The position numbers and the translations under genes were made by a program. From Methylotenera sp. (lineage in GTDB: Bacteria; Pseudomonadota; Gammaproteobacteria; Burkholderiales; Methylophilaceae), in contig NZ_JAQSDC010000040.1 in the NCBI RefSeq assembly GCF_029945705.1, positions 1-64,000 of the forward strand: 64,000 nt of DNA, read 5' to 3'. Shown one piece after another: positions 1-7,605 of this stretch; within the stretch, counting starts at the first letter, position 1; every line of letters begins with the position of its first letter. The notes below the pieces were generated by a model. It searched no databases and had not been told where the DNA came from. It saw only the letters and a program-made list of their open reading frames with translations.

Positions 1-52
1 CAGGAAGAGCTTGTCTGAAGTGGTAGTGTCCACTTTATTCAACAGGGGTCAT
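1..52. mobile_element. possible end of an insertion element at the window edge
   Basis: The first 50 bases contain no start codon for the downstream ORF and end in AACAGGGGTCA. Read in reverse this begins TGACCCCTGTTG, followed by AATAAAGTGGACAC, which resembles the 5'-TG...CA-3' ends of IS3-type elements. The downstream ORF loses its start exactly here. No transposase and no second end are visible in the window, so this is only a suggestion. Confidence 0.2.
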
Positions 53-479
53 TAACAATAAGCTAGTAGAAAGTGCAGTATCACCATTTGAACAAAGCAA
101 TGTTAAGACCACTTATCGAAACAACGCTGGTACGTTATCACTTTTACATAGACTGTTTCAGAAAGTTCAGAAAGGCGAGCTGACGGCAGAACAAGCAATG
201 ATAGAAGCAGAACGTATTCTTGGGAGTGAGGCGGACTCTTCTCCAGAGTTCATGAAAACACTAAATGAAGCACTTAAAAATTCACCTAAGTATCCAAAAC
301 AGGAGCCTCTGTTTAAAGTTGAAGAAAACGAATTAAATGGCAGCAACGATGATAGAAAGAAGAACGACCCTACACGCGCACCTAATCCTAAGCAAGATAT
401 TCCAACTAATCAATTTCGCGTTGAAATCTGGCGAGATTCAAAACGGGATAAGAAGAACATAAAAATCAGTAAGCTATGA
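27..479 (+). pseudogene. 5'-truncated hypothetical gene (or small ORF starting at 198)
   Basis: The track gives a 93-residue ORF from ATG 198, but the same frame is open back to codon 27, just after an in-frame TAG at 24-26. The extra upstream residues look protein-like (for example LSLLHRLFQKVQKGELTAEQA) and continue smoothly into the ATG. No Shine-Dalgarno sequence precedes ATG 198 and no ATG or GTG lies further upstream in frame. I read this as the 3' part of a longer gene that lost its start. The C-terminal half is hydrophilic, rich in Lys, Asp and Asn, and without membrane segments. I do not recognise the family. A genuine short gene from 198 cannot be excluded. Confidence 0.45.
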
Positions 480-556
480 ATCGATTCTGTCACTTTGACG
501 CCCTTGCATAGACACTAGACGAGGCGAGCTAAAACACGCCCCGCCTTTGTGATATG

Positions 557-2701
557 CTAAACCAACGCTAACTCCACCAAATTATCACTAAACGTAGTCG
601 AATGCCCCATATCCCCAAACTCCGCTGAACTAATACAATTCACCGTACCATTATTCAACTGGCGCCAATAGCCAAGCGTTGCCACAATAATCCCCGCATT
701 CACATCATCTGAAATTTTAGCCAAACCCTCAAACGCACCTCGGTCATTAAACACCTTCACCACATCACCTGCTTTAATATTACGTGCTGTGGCATCAAGC
801 TGATTAATCATCACGAACTGCTCGCCCTGCCCTTTAATTTTCTCCGCCACATTGGCATAGCATGAGTTTAAAAAGCCATGGCTTTTGGGCGAAATAATAT
901 TCAAAGGATATTTAGCCGCCAATGCTGGGTTGCTGGCTGGCGTTTCGCGCGAGGCCACATAATCAGGTAGTGGGTCTATATCCTCGCCTGGTTGAAAGCC
1001 TTCGTACATTTGGCGGAAAGGTCCTGCCACAAAGTTTTTAGCGCCTTCTGCCATAAAGTGACACTTACCCGTTGGCGTAGGGAACTCACCTTTGGCATGT
1101 CGAGCGCGGGTATCTTTATCGCCAAAGGCTTTTAATCGTGCGAAGCCGTGTTGACGTAGATAATCCAAATCAATACCTTCGCAGGTGGGTGATGCCCAGT
1201 CTACGTAGTTTTCTAGGCATTCGGTGTCGTTCCATTTGAAGTTATCATCTTCGTAACCCATACGTTTAGCAAGCTGCCTGAAGATTTCATTATTAGGCAG
1301 CGCCTCGCCCGGCGGGTCTATACATTTCTCATTGTAAGTTAAGTATAGATGCCCCCATGACAGCACCATATCCTCCATCTCCGCACCCATGGCGGCTGGC
1401 AGCACAATATCGGCATAGGCTGCGGTGTCAGACATAAAATGCTCGGCGACCACGGTGAATAAATCTTCACGTTCTAAACCTTTAATGATTTTATCGGTTT
1501 CGGGTGCTTGGGTAATGGGGTTGGTGTTCCACACCATCATTGATTTAATCGGCGTATCAAGCTTGGTTTCACCAGTGAGTACGCGGCCTAACTGTAAATT
1601 ATTCACCACTGGCGTGCCTTCTGGGATTAAATCTGGGCGGGAGATTACATCAAACTTATAGGGATGTTCCCATACTGGAAACTGTAAAGCGCCACCGCCT
1701 ACGTAACGCCATGCGCCTATCAGCGCAGGTAAGCATGTGACCGCCCGAATGGCTTGACTGCCGCCGTAACTTCTTTCAAGTGCTACGCCCAAACGAATTG
1801 CCGCTGGTGGCGTGGTAGCGTATTCACGTGCAAATTTACGAATGTCATCAGCAGAAATACCTGTAATTTCTGCCGCCCACTCTGGCGTTCTTGTTTTAGC
1901 GCGTTCGGCTAACTCTTTGTAACCAACTGTGTAGTTATCCACGTAGTCTTGATCAACCAAGCCTTCTGCAATAATCACATTCATCATCGCCATGGCGAGT
2001 GCGCCATCTGTGCCTGGTTTTGGCGCAATATGCCAATCAGCTTCTTTTGCAGTTTTAGAGGCATAAGAATCAATCACCACGACTTTGGCACCACGTTTCT
2101 GTGCTTCGTGAATGATATGCCAGTGATGTAAGTTAGTACTTACTGAGTTACATGCCCAAATAACAATGTATTTAGAATGGCTAAAACTTTCAGGGTCAAC
2201 GCCAGCAGTTGGACCAACGGTTAATAACCATGCAGTACAGGAACCCTCGCCACAAAAAGTGCGTTCGCACACAGTTGCACCCATGCGGTTAAAAAAAGCA
2301 TCGCCTCCATTGAGACCATGTACCAAGCCTTGATTGCCCAGATAGCTGTTGGGCATAATGGCATGCGGACCATCGCTGGCGATAATAGCTTTCCATTTAC
2401 TGGTGATTTCAGTCAGCGCTTCATCCCACGTAATGCGCTTGAACTGTTTGCTACCTTTAGCGCCAGTGCGCTTGAGTGGATATAGAAGTCTATCAGGATG
2501 ATAATGACGCTTTTCGTAATCTTTGAGTTTGACGCATAAGCCGCCGCGTGTCATGGGGTGGTCTTTATTGCCAGTGACTGAAATAAGCTTATTATCTTTC
2601 ACGGTATACACCATGCTACACGTATCTGGGCAATCATGCGGACAGCCACCGTGAAACGTTTTGATGCTTTGATCTCCATCCATGCTAGTCTTCTCCACCA
2701 A
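557..2701 (-). CDS. Molybdopterin oxidoreductase of the DMSO reductase superfamily (cytosolic)
   Basis: This 714-residue protein has the N-terminal [4Fe-4S] motif of bis-MGD enzymes: C20-P-H-D-C24-P-D-T-C28, with the fourth cysteine at C56 in RGGLC. The large molybdopterin and C-terminal dinucleotide-binding domains follow, including the late motif FNDRGAFEG. No Tat signal precedes the cluster, so it should act in the cytoplasm. The region expected to hold the Mo ligand reads CERTFCGEGSC, so the ligand (Cys or Ser) cannot be decided by eye. The substrate is unknown; formate, polysulfide/thiosulfate and S- or N-oxide relatives all share this fold. It stands alone on the minus strand, divergent from a second Mo-enzyme unit, and the shared 197-bp control region carries a palindrome. 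Confidence 0.85.
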   Translation of the reverse strand: MVEKTSMDGDQSIKTFHGGCPHDCPDTCSMVYTVKDNKLISVTGNKDHPMTRGGLCVKLKDYEKRHYHPDRLLYPLKRTGAKGSKQFKRITWDEALTEITSKWKAIIASDGPHAIMPNSYLGNQGLVHGLNGGDAFFNRMGATVCERTFCGEGSCTAWLLTVGPTAGVDPESFSHSKYIVIWACNSVSTNLHHWHIIHEAQKRGAKVVVIDSYASKTAKEADWHIAPKPGTDGALAMAMMNVIIAEGLVDQDYVDNYTVGYKELAERAKTRTPEWAAEITGISADDIRKFAREYATTPPAAIRLGVALERSYGGSQAIRAVTCLPALIGAWRYVGGGALQFPVWEHPYKFDVISRPDLIPEGTPVVNNLQLGRVLTGETKLDTPIKSMMVWNTNPITQAPETDKIIKGLEREDLFTVVAEHFMSDTAAYADIVLPAAMGAEMEDMVLSWGHLYLTYNEKCIDPPGEALPNNEIFRQLAKRMGYEDDNFKWNDTECLENYVDWASPTCEGIDLDYLRQHGFARLKAFGDKDTRARHAKGEFPTPTGKCHFMAEGAKNFVAGPFRQMYEGFQPGEDIDPLPDYVASRETPASNPALAAKYPLNIISPKSHGFLNSCYANVAEKIKGQGEQFVMINQLDATARNIKAGDVVKVFNDRGAFEGLAKISDDVNAGIIVATLGYWRQLNNGTVNCISSAEFGDMGHSTTFSDNLVELALV

Positions 2702-2737
2702 ATAATATTGAGTTGTAAACTGCTTTTTTAGTTAATA

Positions 2738-2753
2738 TATACTCATCAGTATA
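2738..2753. promoter_or_regulatory. palindromic operator candidate TATACT-CATC-AGTATA
   Basis: A perfect 6-bp inverted repeat with a 4-base spacer lies 37 bp upstream of the minus-strand molybdoenzyme start, in the divergent region 2702-2898. Operators of form TATACT-N4-AGTATA are known for HxlR/DUF24-type regulators; that assignment is inference. No regulator gene lies next to it in the window. The rest of this 197-bp region is AT-rich and shows no other clear signal. Confidence 0.45.
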
Positions 2754-2898
2754 GCAATGCAATATGTGCCTTTTTCGCTCAGATTTGTGCATACAACTCA
2801 AAAGTAGATTTGTAAATTAATCGTGGCAGTTGGTGTAGAATCTACTAAAATTTTAATAACTAGCGTTTGTAAATCAACCCTTTAATATAGGAAAAGCT

Positions 2899-3711
2899 AT
2901 GTTTATATATCGCCACAAACTGCCTACTCGCATCATGCATTGGATTAATGTGACCTGCTTTATTGTGTTGTTTATGACAGGGCTTAATATATTTAACGCG
3001 CACTCGGCGCTCAATATCGGCAAATCTTCTTATAACGGTCTAGCACCAGTCTTTGAAATAAAATCACGACAAAATAGCAAAGGTGAGCTAATCGGTGTGA
3101 CAAATATTTTGGGCTACGAATTTAATACAACAGGCGTCCTTGGCGCCTCAACAGGGCCAAACGGCAACATGATTAAGCGCGGATTTCCCTCTTGGCTGAC
3201 CATTCCTGGTCCAAAATGGCTAGCGATGGCGAGACATTGGCACTTTTTCTTTGCTTGGTTGTTCGTGATTAATGGCGCTAGCTATTTAACGCACTCCTTC
3301 TTAAGTAAGCACGTTCAACGCGACTTACTGGTCAACAAGAAAGACCGCGCTTCTTTTTGGCAATCTGTTAAAGATCATGCCAGATTTAAACACCCAACAG
3401 GCGAGGATGCGATTCCCTATAACGTACTACAAAAAATAGCGTACTTGAGTGTGATTTTTATTTTGCTGCCACTCATCATTTTAATGGGCATGGCAATGTC
3501 ACCTTTTTTAAACTCACTCATCCCTGGTTGGGTTGACTTATTTGGTGGCCGACAAACAGCGCGCACCATTCATTTTATTGTCGCGTGGTTGTTGGTTGGC
3601 TTTGTGTTTATTCATGTGTTTGAAGTGATTATCACAGGGCTTTGGAACAATATTCGCTCGATGATTACTGGTCAATATTACATCGACACCTCTCATAAAA
3701 AGGGTCAATAA
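2899..3711 (+). CDS. Cytochrome b561-type membrane subunit (COG4117-like)
   Basis: This 270-residue membrane protein begins YRHKLPTRIMHWINV, typical of b-type cytochrome subunits of formate dehydrogenase and thiosulfate reductase. Four hydrophobic segments are visible, at roughly residues 12-34, 112-134, 176-200 and 214-240. Candidate heme histidines lie in or beside them: H14, the ARHWH pair, TIHF and FIHVF. A soluble stretch of about 75 residues sits between the first and second segments, which distinguishes it from the compact MsrQ/YedZ type. It ends two bases before the Tat lipoprotein molybdoenzyme, so the two are surely co-translated. It probably passes electrons between the quinone pool and that partner. 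SD-like AGGAAAAG precedes the start. Confidence 0.85.
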   Translation: MFIYRHKLPTRIMHWINVTCFIVLFMTGLNIFNAHSALNIGKSSYNGLAPVFEIKSRQNSKGELIGVTNILGYEFNTTGVLGASTGPNGNMIKRGFPSWLTIPGPKWLAMARHWHFFFAWLFVINGASYLTHSFLSKHVQRDLLVNKKDRASFWQSVKDHARFKHPTGEDAIPYNVLQKIAYLSVIFILLPLIILMGMAMSPFLNSLIPGWVDLFGGRQTARTIHFIVAWLLVGFVFIHVFEVIITGLWNNIRSMITGQYYIDTSHKKGQ

Positions 3712-3713
3712 TC

Positions 3714-4484
3714 ATGCACCAATATGACAGAAGGCGCTTCTTTAAACGTATGATGTTAGGCGCAAGTGCAGTAGTACTTGCCGGCTGCGATAAACTTTCA
3801 AACTCGCAAACATTTACTGGATTACTCAAAACTGGCGAAAGCTTTAGCAAAAATGCACGAGGACTGTTGAATAATCCTAAATCAATGGCGCAAGAATTTA
3901 GCGAGGCTGATTTATCTCCTAGCTTTAGAAGCAATGGTACGTCTATGCCCAACAGCGCAGAATATATTGCATTGGAGAAAAATAACTTCGTAGACTGGTC
4001 TTTAGAGGTGAATGGTTTAGTGGAAAAGCCGCTTAAGTTAACACTGGCCGACATTCAAGCATTACCAAGCCGCACACAAATTACTAGACATGATTGTGTA
4101 GAGGGCTGGAGCGCCATTGGCAAATGGACAGGTACGCCTTTGCATGAAATTTTAGACTTGGCTAAGCCATTAACCAAGGCGCAATATGTTGTGTTTTATT
4201 GTGCTGACCCAATGAATGATGATGGCACAGATAAATATTATGAAAGCATTGATATGGTCGATGCTTTGCATGCGCAAACCATACTTGCCTACAAACTCAA
4301 TGGTGAAACTTTACCCGTTAAAAATGGCGCCCCTATTCGCTTACGCGTTGAACGCCAGCTTGGCTATAAGCAAGCTAAGTACATTATGCGCATTGAGCTC
4401 GTTGAAAAGCTTGATCATATCGCGCAAGGAAAAGGCGGCTATTGGGAAGACTCCGCTGGCTATGAGTGGTATGCAGGCATCTAA
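3714..4484 (+). CDS. Tat-exported, lipid-anchored sulfite oxidase/MsrP-family molybdoenzyme
   Basis: The N-terminus carries a twin-arginine motif (DRRRFFKRMM) followed by a lipobox ending LAGC at C25, so the 256-residue protein should be exported folded and lipid-anchored on the periplasmic side. The oxidoreductase molybdopterin domain covers about residues 90-235. The motif TRHDCVEGWSAIG includes C128, the expected cysteine ligand of Mo in the sulfite oxidase/YedY family. The C-terminal dimerisation domain of true sulfite oxidases is absent, as in MsrP. It is coupled to the upstream cytochrome b (2-bp gap), which probably serves as its electron partner in the membrane. Methionine-sulfoxide or another oxo-substrate reduction is plausible, but the substrate is not known. 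Confidence 0.85.
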   Translation: MHQYDRRRFFKRMMLGASAVVLAGCDKLSNSQTFTGLLKTGESFSKNARGLLNNPKSMAQEFSEADLSPSFRSNGTSMPNSAEYIALEKNNFVDWSLEVNGLVEKPLKLTLADIQALPSRTQITRHDCVEGWSAIGKWTGTPLHEILDLAKPLTKAQYVVFYCADPMNDDGTDKYYESIDMVDALHAQTILAYKLNGETLPVKNGAPIRLRVERQLGYKQAKYIMRIELVEKLDHIAQGKGGYWEDSAGYEWYAGI

Positions 4485-4499
4485 ATCAACTTAAATATT

Positions 4500-5678
4500 A
4501 TGCAAAAGAAAAAAAATAACTCATTACAACTATTAGGCGGTTTAGCCCCAGAGACATTTCTAGCAGACTATTGGCAAAAAAAACCTTTGTTAATTAAAAA
4601 TGCTATCTCTGATTTTGCAGGCTTATTGACTCCCGATGAACTCGCAGGCTTAGCTTGCGAAGATGCGGTGCAGTCTCGCATTGTTAAATATAAAAAAGGT
4701 CAATGGTATGCAGACCAGGGGCCTTTTGATGAAGATGATTTTGCAAACTTACCTGAGAAGCCAACGGTAGATAATAATTGGACCTTACTCGTACAAAGTG
4801 TGAACCATCACTTACCTGAGGGCGCTGCATTACTACAGCAATTCGACTTTATTCCACACGCTAGGCTTGATGACTTAATGGTGAGCTACGCCCCCAATGG
4901 CGGTGGCGTAGGCCCGCATTTTGATAGTTATGATGTATTTCTATTGCAAGGACAAGGCAAGCGCTTATGGCGCATTAGCGAGCAAACGGATTTAAGCTTA
5001 GTTGACGGCGCACCGCTACGTATTTTGCAGCATTTTGACACCTCGCAAGAGTGGTTGCTAGAAGCGGGTGATATGCTCTATTTGCCACCTCATCTTGCAC
5101 ATTGGGGCATTGCGGTGTCGGATGGAGATGATGACTGCATGACATATTCAATTGGCTTTAGGGCGCCTAAAAACCAAGAGCTTGCCACGGAGTTTTTAGG
5201 ATTTATGCAGGATCAGCTGAATCAAGACAAACTTGTACTGAACGGAATATATCAAGATGCCGATTTGCAATTACAAGACCATGCTGCCGAAATCGGCAAA
5301 GAAATGATTGCCAAAGTCAGTGCGAATTTACAAAAAATTAAATGGTCAAACGAAGCAATTGCCGAGTTTCTAGGGACCTATCTTTCTGAACCTAAAGCTG
5401 ATGTGGTGTTTGAGCCCAACAAAAAAATGGCTATGCGTAACTTTACTGAGAAACTAGCAAAAATCGGCATCGCGCTAGATTTAAAAAGCCAAATGCTATT
5501 TTCCACAGATAACTTTTACCTCAATGGCGAAGTCACCACGTGGGTTGGCGAGCCTGCAAATATTCTTACTAAGCTTGCAGACCAACGTTATATTGAGGCT
5601 CGCAACATTCAAGATGCACCATTATTGCAGCAGCTTTATGATTGGTATATTGCTGGTTACCTGAGTTTTGATTCTTGA
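4500..5678 (+). CDS. roxA: Cupin/JmjC ribosomal oxygenase, RoxA (YcfD)-like
   Basis: The 392-residue protein matches the YcfD family of Fe(II)/2-oxoglutarate oxygenases that hydroxylate an arginine of ribosomal protein L16. The JmjC core shows the iron-binding HxD in GVGPHFDSYDVF, a family-typical GKRLWRI strand, and the distal histidine region LPPHLAHWG. The C-terminal part (about 250-392) fits the winged-helix dimerisation region of the family. The length is close to that of E. coli YcfD. It starts 15 bp after the molybdoenzyme stop on the same strand, so transcriptional read-through is possible, though the function is unrelated. Confidence 0.85.
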   Translation: MQKKKNNSLQLLGGLAPETFLADYWQKKPLLIKNAISDFAGLLTPDELAGLACEDAVQSRIVKYKKGQWYADQGPFDEDDFANLPEKPTVDNNWTLLVQSVNHHLPEGAALLQQFDFIPHARLDDLMVSYAPNGGGVGPHFDSYDVFLLQGQGKRLWRISEQTDLSLVDGAPLRILQHFDTSQEWLLEAGDMLYLPPHLAHWGIAVSDGDDDCMTYSIGFRAPKNQELATEFLGFMQDQLNQDKLVLNGIYQDADLQLQDHAAEIGKEMIAKVSANLQKIKWSNEAIAEFLGTYLSEPKADVVFEPNKKMAMRNFTEKLAKIGIALDLKSQMLFSTDNFYLNGEVTTWVGEPANILTKLADQRYIEARNIQDAPLLQQLYDWYIAGYLSFDS

Positions 5679-5722
5679 TAAGACATTCAAAATAATTCAG
5701 TCAAATTTAGAGATTTAAACCT

Positions 5723-6229
5723 ATGACGACTAACGAGATTAATAGTGAGCTAATTCCAGATCAGATTATGGTCGGCGAGCATCTCTACGCCGAGGCCATT
5801 AATCTTATTTTAACCAGTGCTGAGCGCGAATTATTGATTTTTGACCAAGATCTAAGTCATGGTGATTTTGCCAGTAAGCAAAGATATGAGCTGTTTCAAC
5901 AGTTCTTAAATAAAAGTCCAAGTAATCAATTAACGATAGTTTTACAAGATAGTGGATTTTTTCAAGGCAAATGCCCACGCCTGTTAGATTTACTCACCAT
6001 TTACGGACACAAAATGACCGTGTACGAAACCAATCAATCGGCAAAACATGCAAAAGACTGTTTCATATTGGCAGATGACAGACATTACGTTAAACGTATA
6101 CACATCGACCAAGCGCGCTTTAGGTATGGCTTGGATGACCTTGCAACCGCAGGCTTACTCAATACTAGATTCAAAGAATTGCTTGAAGCGACACAAGATG
6201 TTGTGACTATTTCAAGGCTAGGTTTATGA
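5723..6229 (+). CDS. Conserved hypothetical protein, translationally coupled to a secretin-like gene
   Basis: This 168-residue soluble protein has no signal peptide or membrane segment. Two alpha/beta-like stretches are visible: one near residues 28-45 with ELLIFDQDLSHGDF, and one near 70-110 with LTIVLQDSGFF and KMTVYETN. A pattern such as HAKDCFILADDRHYVKR recalls phospholipase D-like folds without the catalytic HKD motif; I do not assign it. Its stop overlaps the start of the next gene (ATGA), so the pair is coupled. Function unknown. Confidence 0.7.
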   Translation: MTTNEINSELIPDQIMVGEHLYAEAINLILTSAERELLIFDQDLSHGDFASKQRYELFQQFLNKSPSNQLTIVLQDSGFFQGKCPRLLDLLTIYGHKMTVYETNQSAKHAKDCFILADDRHYVKRIHIDQARFRYGLDDLATAGLLNTRFKELLEATQDVVTISRLGL

Positions 6230-7080
6230 AGCTAAACGACTTTACAACAGTTAGATGGACGCGATTATTTGCCTTTGCAGGCTATTTACTAACGCTCTCA
6301 GTCTTTTCACCCAATGCGTTAGCGGCCACTGAGTTTAAGATTATTGACTTACAACATCATTTTGCTGAAGATATTCTGCCTATCATTCAGCCTTTAGTTG
6401 GCAGCGACGGGACTGCAACTGGCATGCAAAACCACTTAATCATTCGGGCTAGCCCAGAAAAAATGATCGAAATAGAGCAAATCATTTCGACATTAGATGT
6501 TGAACGTCAAAACCTGAAAATTACCGTCAGCCATCAAAATAACTCACAAACTAACGATGATAACCTTGTAGTAAGTGGTCGAAAACGCATAGGCAACGTC
6601 ACAATAGGGACAAATAAATATCCAAGAAGTGCGGCTGATGGCGTACAGCTTGATATTGAAAGCAATCAAAGTAGCGTACGCAGCAATGGTAACCAATTCA
6701 TTAATGTGATGGATGGTGAGCGCGCGTTTATTCGCGTTGGGCAATCTGTACCCTATACCCAAGAATGGGTCACACTGACGCGTCGCTATGCCAGCATTCA
6801 GCACACTACCGAGTTTGTGGATATTAGCACTGGATTCTCCGTGCGACCTCGCAGCATTGGCAATCAAATCGAACTAGAAATCACACCAAGAATTGCGCAG
6901 CTAAAGCAAAATAGAGTCATAGACTTTGAAGAGCTCAGTACGATTGTTAGAGTGAATCGTGGTGAATGGCTTGATTTAGGTGGAACCATGCAGCAAAAAG
7001 ATGAGGTCAGCCGCACCATTTTAAGTAAGCAAAATGGCCAACAGTCTCAAGGCAATGGACTGTCTATTCGCGTGGAATAG
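6226..7080 (+). CDS. Short secretin-domain protein (exported)
   Basis: A signal peptide of about 34 residues ends near NALAA. Next comes a secretin N-type domain (residues 38-95, with NHLIIRASPEKMIEIEQII and STLDV), then a linker. The C-terminal region (about 165-284) has the strand pattern of a type II/III secretin domain: QSVPYTQEW, GFSVRPRSIGNQIELEITPRI, GEWLDLGG. At 284 residues it is much shorter than a pore-forming secretin such as PilQ or GspD, so it may be a secretin-like accessory protein rather than a full channel. The overlap with the preceding hypothetical gene suggests a joint role at the envelope. Confidence 0.75.
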   Translation: MKLNDFTTVRWTRLFAFAGYLLTLSVFSPNALAATEFKIIDLQHHFAEDILPIIQPLVGSDGTATGMQNHLIIRASPEKMIEIEQIISTLDVERQNLKITVSHQNNSQTNDDNLVVSGRKRIGNVTIGTNKYPRSAADGVQLDIESNQSSVRSNGNQFINVMDGERAFIRVGQSVPYTQEWVTLTRRYASIQHTTEFVDISTGFSVRPRSIGNQIELEITPRIAQLKQNRVIDFEELSTIVRVNRGEWLDLGGTMQQKDEVSRTILSKQNGQQSQGNGLSIRVE

Positions 7081-7161
7081 GATGAAATTGATACAGAATT
7101 GTTAATTGTTGTGAAAATAATACATTTTGTTGGAAATTTTGTCACTTTCTTCTTGAAAGAC

Positions 7162-7186
7162 ACTAGTTTTTTAAAAAAAAACTGGT
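7162..7186. promoter_or_regulatory. AT-rich inverted repeat upstream of the alanine-rich lipoprotein
   Basis: ACTAGTTTTTT and AAAAAACTGGT form an 11-bp near-perfect inverted repeat around a 3-base centre. It lies about 80 bp after the secretin-like gene and 98 bp before the lipoprotein start. A -35-like TTGAAA (7153-7158) and a -10-like TAAAAT (7186-7191) flank it, but they are too far apart (27 bp) for an ordinary promoter. It could be a weak terminator or an operator. Confidence 0.35.
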
Positions 7187-7283
7187 AAAATTTGCGTCAC
7201 TCGGTATAGCTAATTAGGTAAAACTTTTAAGCGGTTATCGAAAAAGTTTTTTTAACTAGTTATAAACCTTAAGGAATAAAAAA

Positions 7284-7523
7284 ATGACACGTTCTATTTT
7301 ACTTGCTGCATTATTAGCTCTTGCTTTAACTGCTTGTGGTGAAAAAGCTGCTGAAGCTCCAGCTGCTGAAGCTGCTCCTGCTGCTGAAATGGCTCCTGCT
7401 GCTGAAGCTGCTCCTGCTGCTGAAGCTGCTCCTGCTGCTGAAGCTGCACCTGCTGCTGAAGCTGCACCTGCTGCTGAAATGGCTCCTGCTGCTGAAGCTG
7501 CTCCTGCTGAAGCTGCTAAGTAA
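7284..7523 (+). CDS. Alanine-rich repeat lipoprotein
   Basis: The 79-residue product has a lipoprotein signal peptide with lipobox LTAC (C18). The mature part is almost entirely eight copies of the hexapeptide APAAE(A/M) plus a partial ninth. The second and seventh copies carry Met in place of Ala. A strong Shine-Dalgarno AAGGA lies 8 bp before ATG and a rho-independent terminator follows, so it is a genuine single-gene unit. The composition (Ala, Pro, Glu) suggests an extended acidic spacer anchored in the outer membrane or inner membrane. No known family beyond small Ala-rich lipoproteins is recognised. The Leu-rich ORF in another frame over the same DNA is a by-product of the repeat. Confidence 0.8.
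   Translation: MTRSILLAALLALALTACGEKAAEAPAAEAAPAAEMAPAAEAAPAAEAAPAAEAAPAAEAAPAAEMAPAAEAAPAEAAK
7356..7517 (+). repeat. 18-nt tandem repeat coding for APAAEA units
   Basis: Eight full 18-nt units, close to GCTCCTGCTGCTGAAGCT, and a shortened ninth follow each other without spacers inside the lipoprotein gene. Units differ by single bases (CCA/CCT, GCA/GCT, ATG/GCT), so the tract could expand or contract by slippage in whole codons without a frameshift. Confidence 0.9.
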
Positions 7524-7545
7524 TTAGCCTTTAGTCAGAAGTGAC

Positions 7546-7572
7546 AAAAGCCGACTTTTAGTCGGCTTTTTT
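7546..7572 (+). terminator. rho-independent terminator
   Basis: AAAAGCCGAC-TTTTA-GTCGGCTTTT forms a perfect 10-bp stem with a following T-run. It sits 23 bp after the lipoprotein stop and also faces the end of the minus-strand MBL gene, so it may serve both directions. Confidence 0.9.
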
Positions 7573-7605
7573 ACGTCTATTGCTTTTAAACACATGAGAG
7601 TAAGT

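Noticed and set aside
485-556. GC-rich imperfect hairpin between the first ORF and the molybdoenzyme
   Set aside because: AGGCG/CGCCT stem is short with a bulge and no T-run in either direction, so not called as a terminator.
7356-7523. CRISPR-like short repeats
   Set aside because: The units are contiguous and coding, with no spacers; no cas genes are present.
7336-7527. Leu-rich 63-residue ORF overlapping the alanine-rich lipoprotein
   Set aside because: It is a frame-shifted reading of the 18-nt repeat; no ribosome binding site and no complexity of its own.
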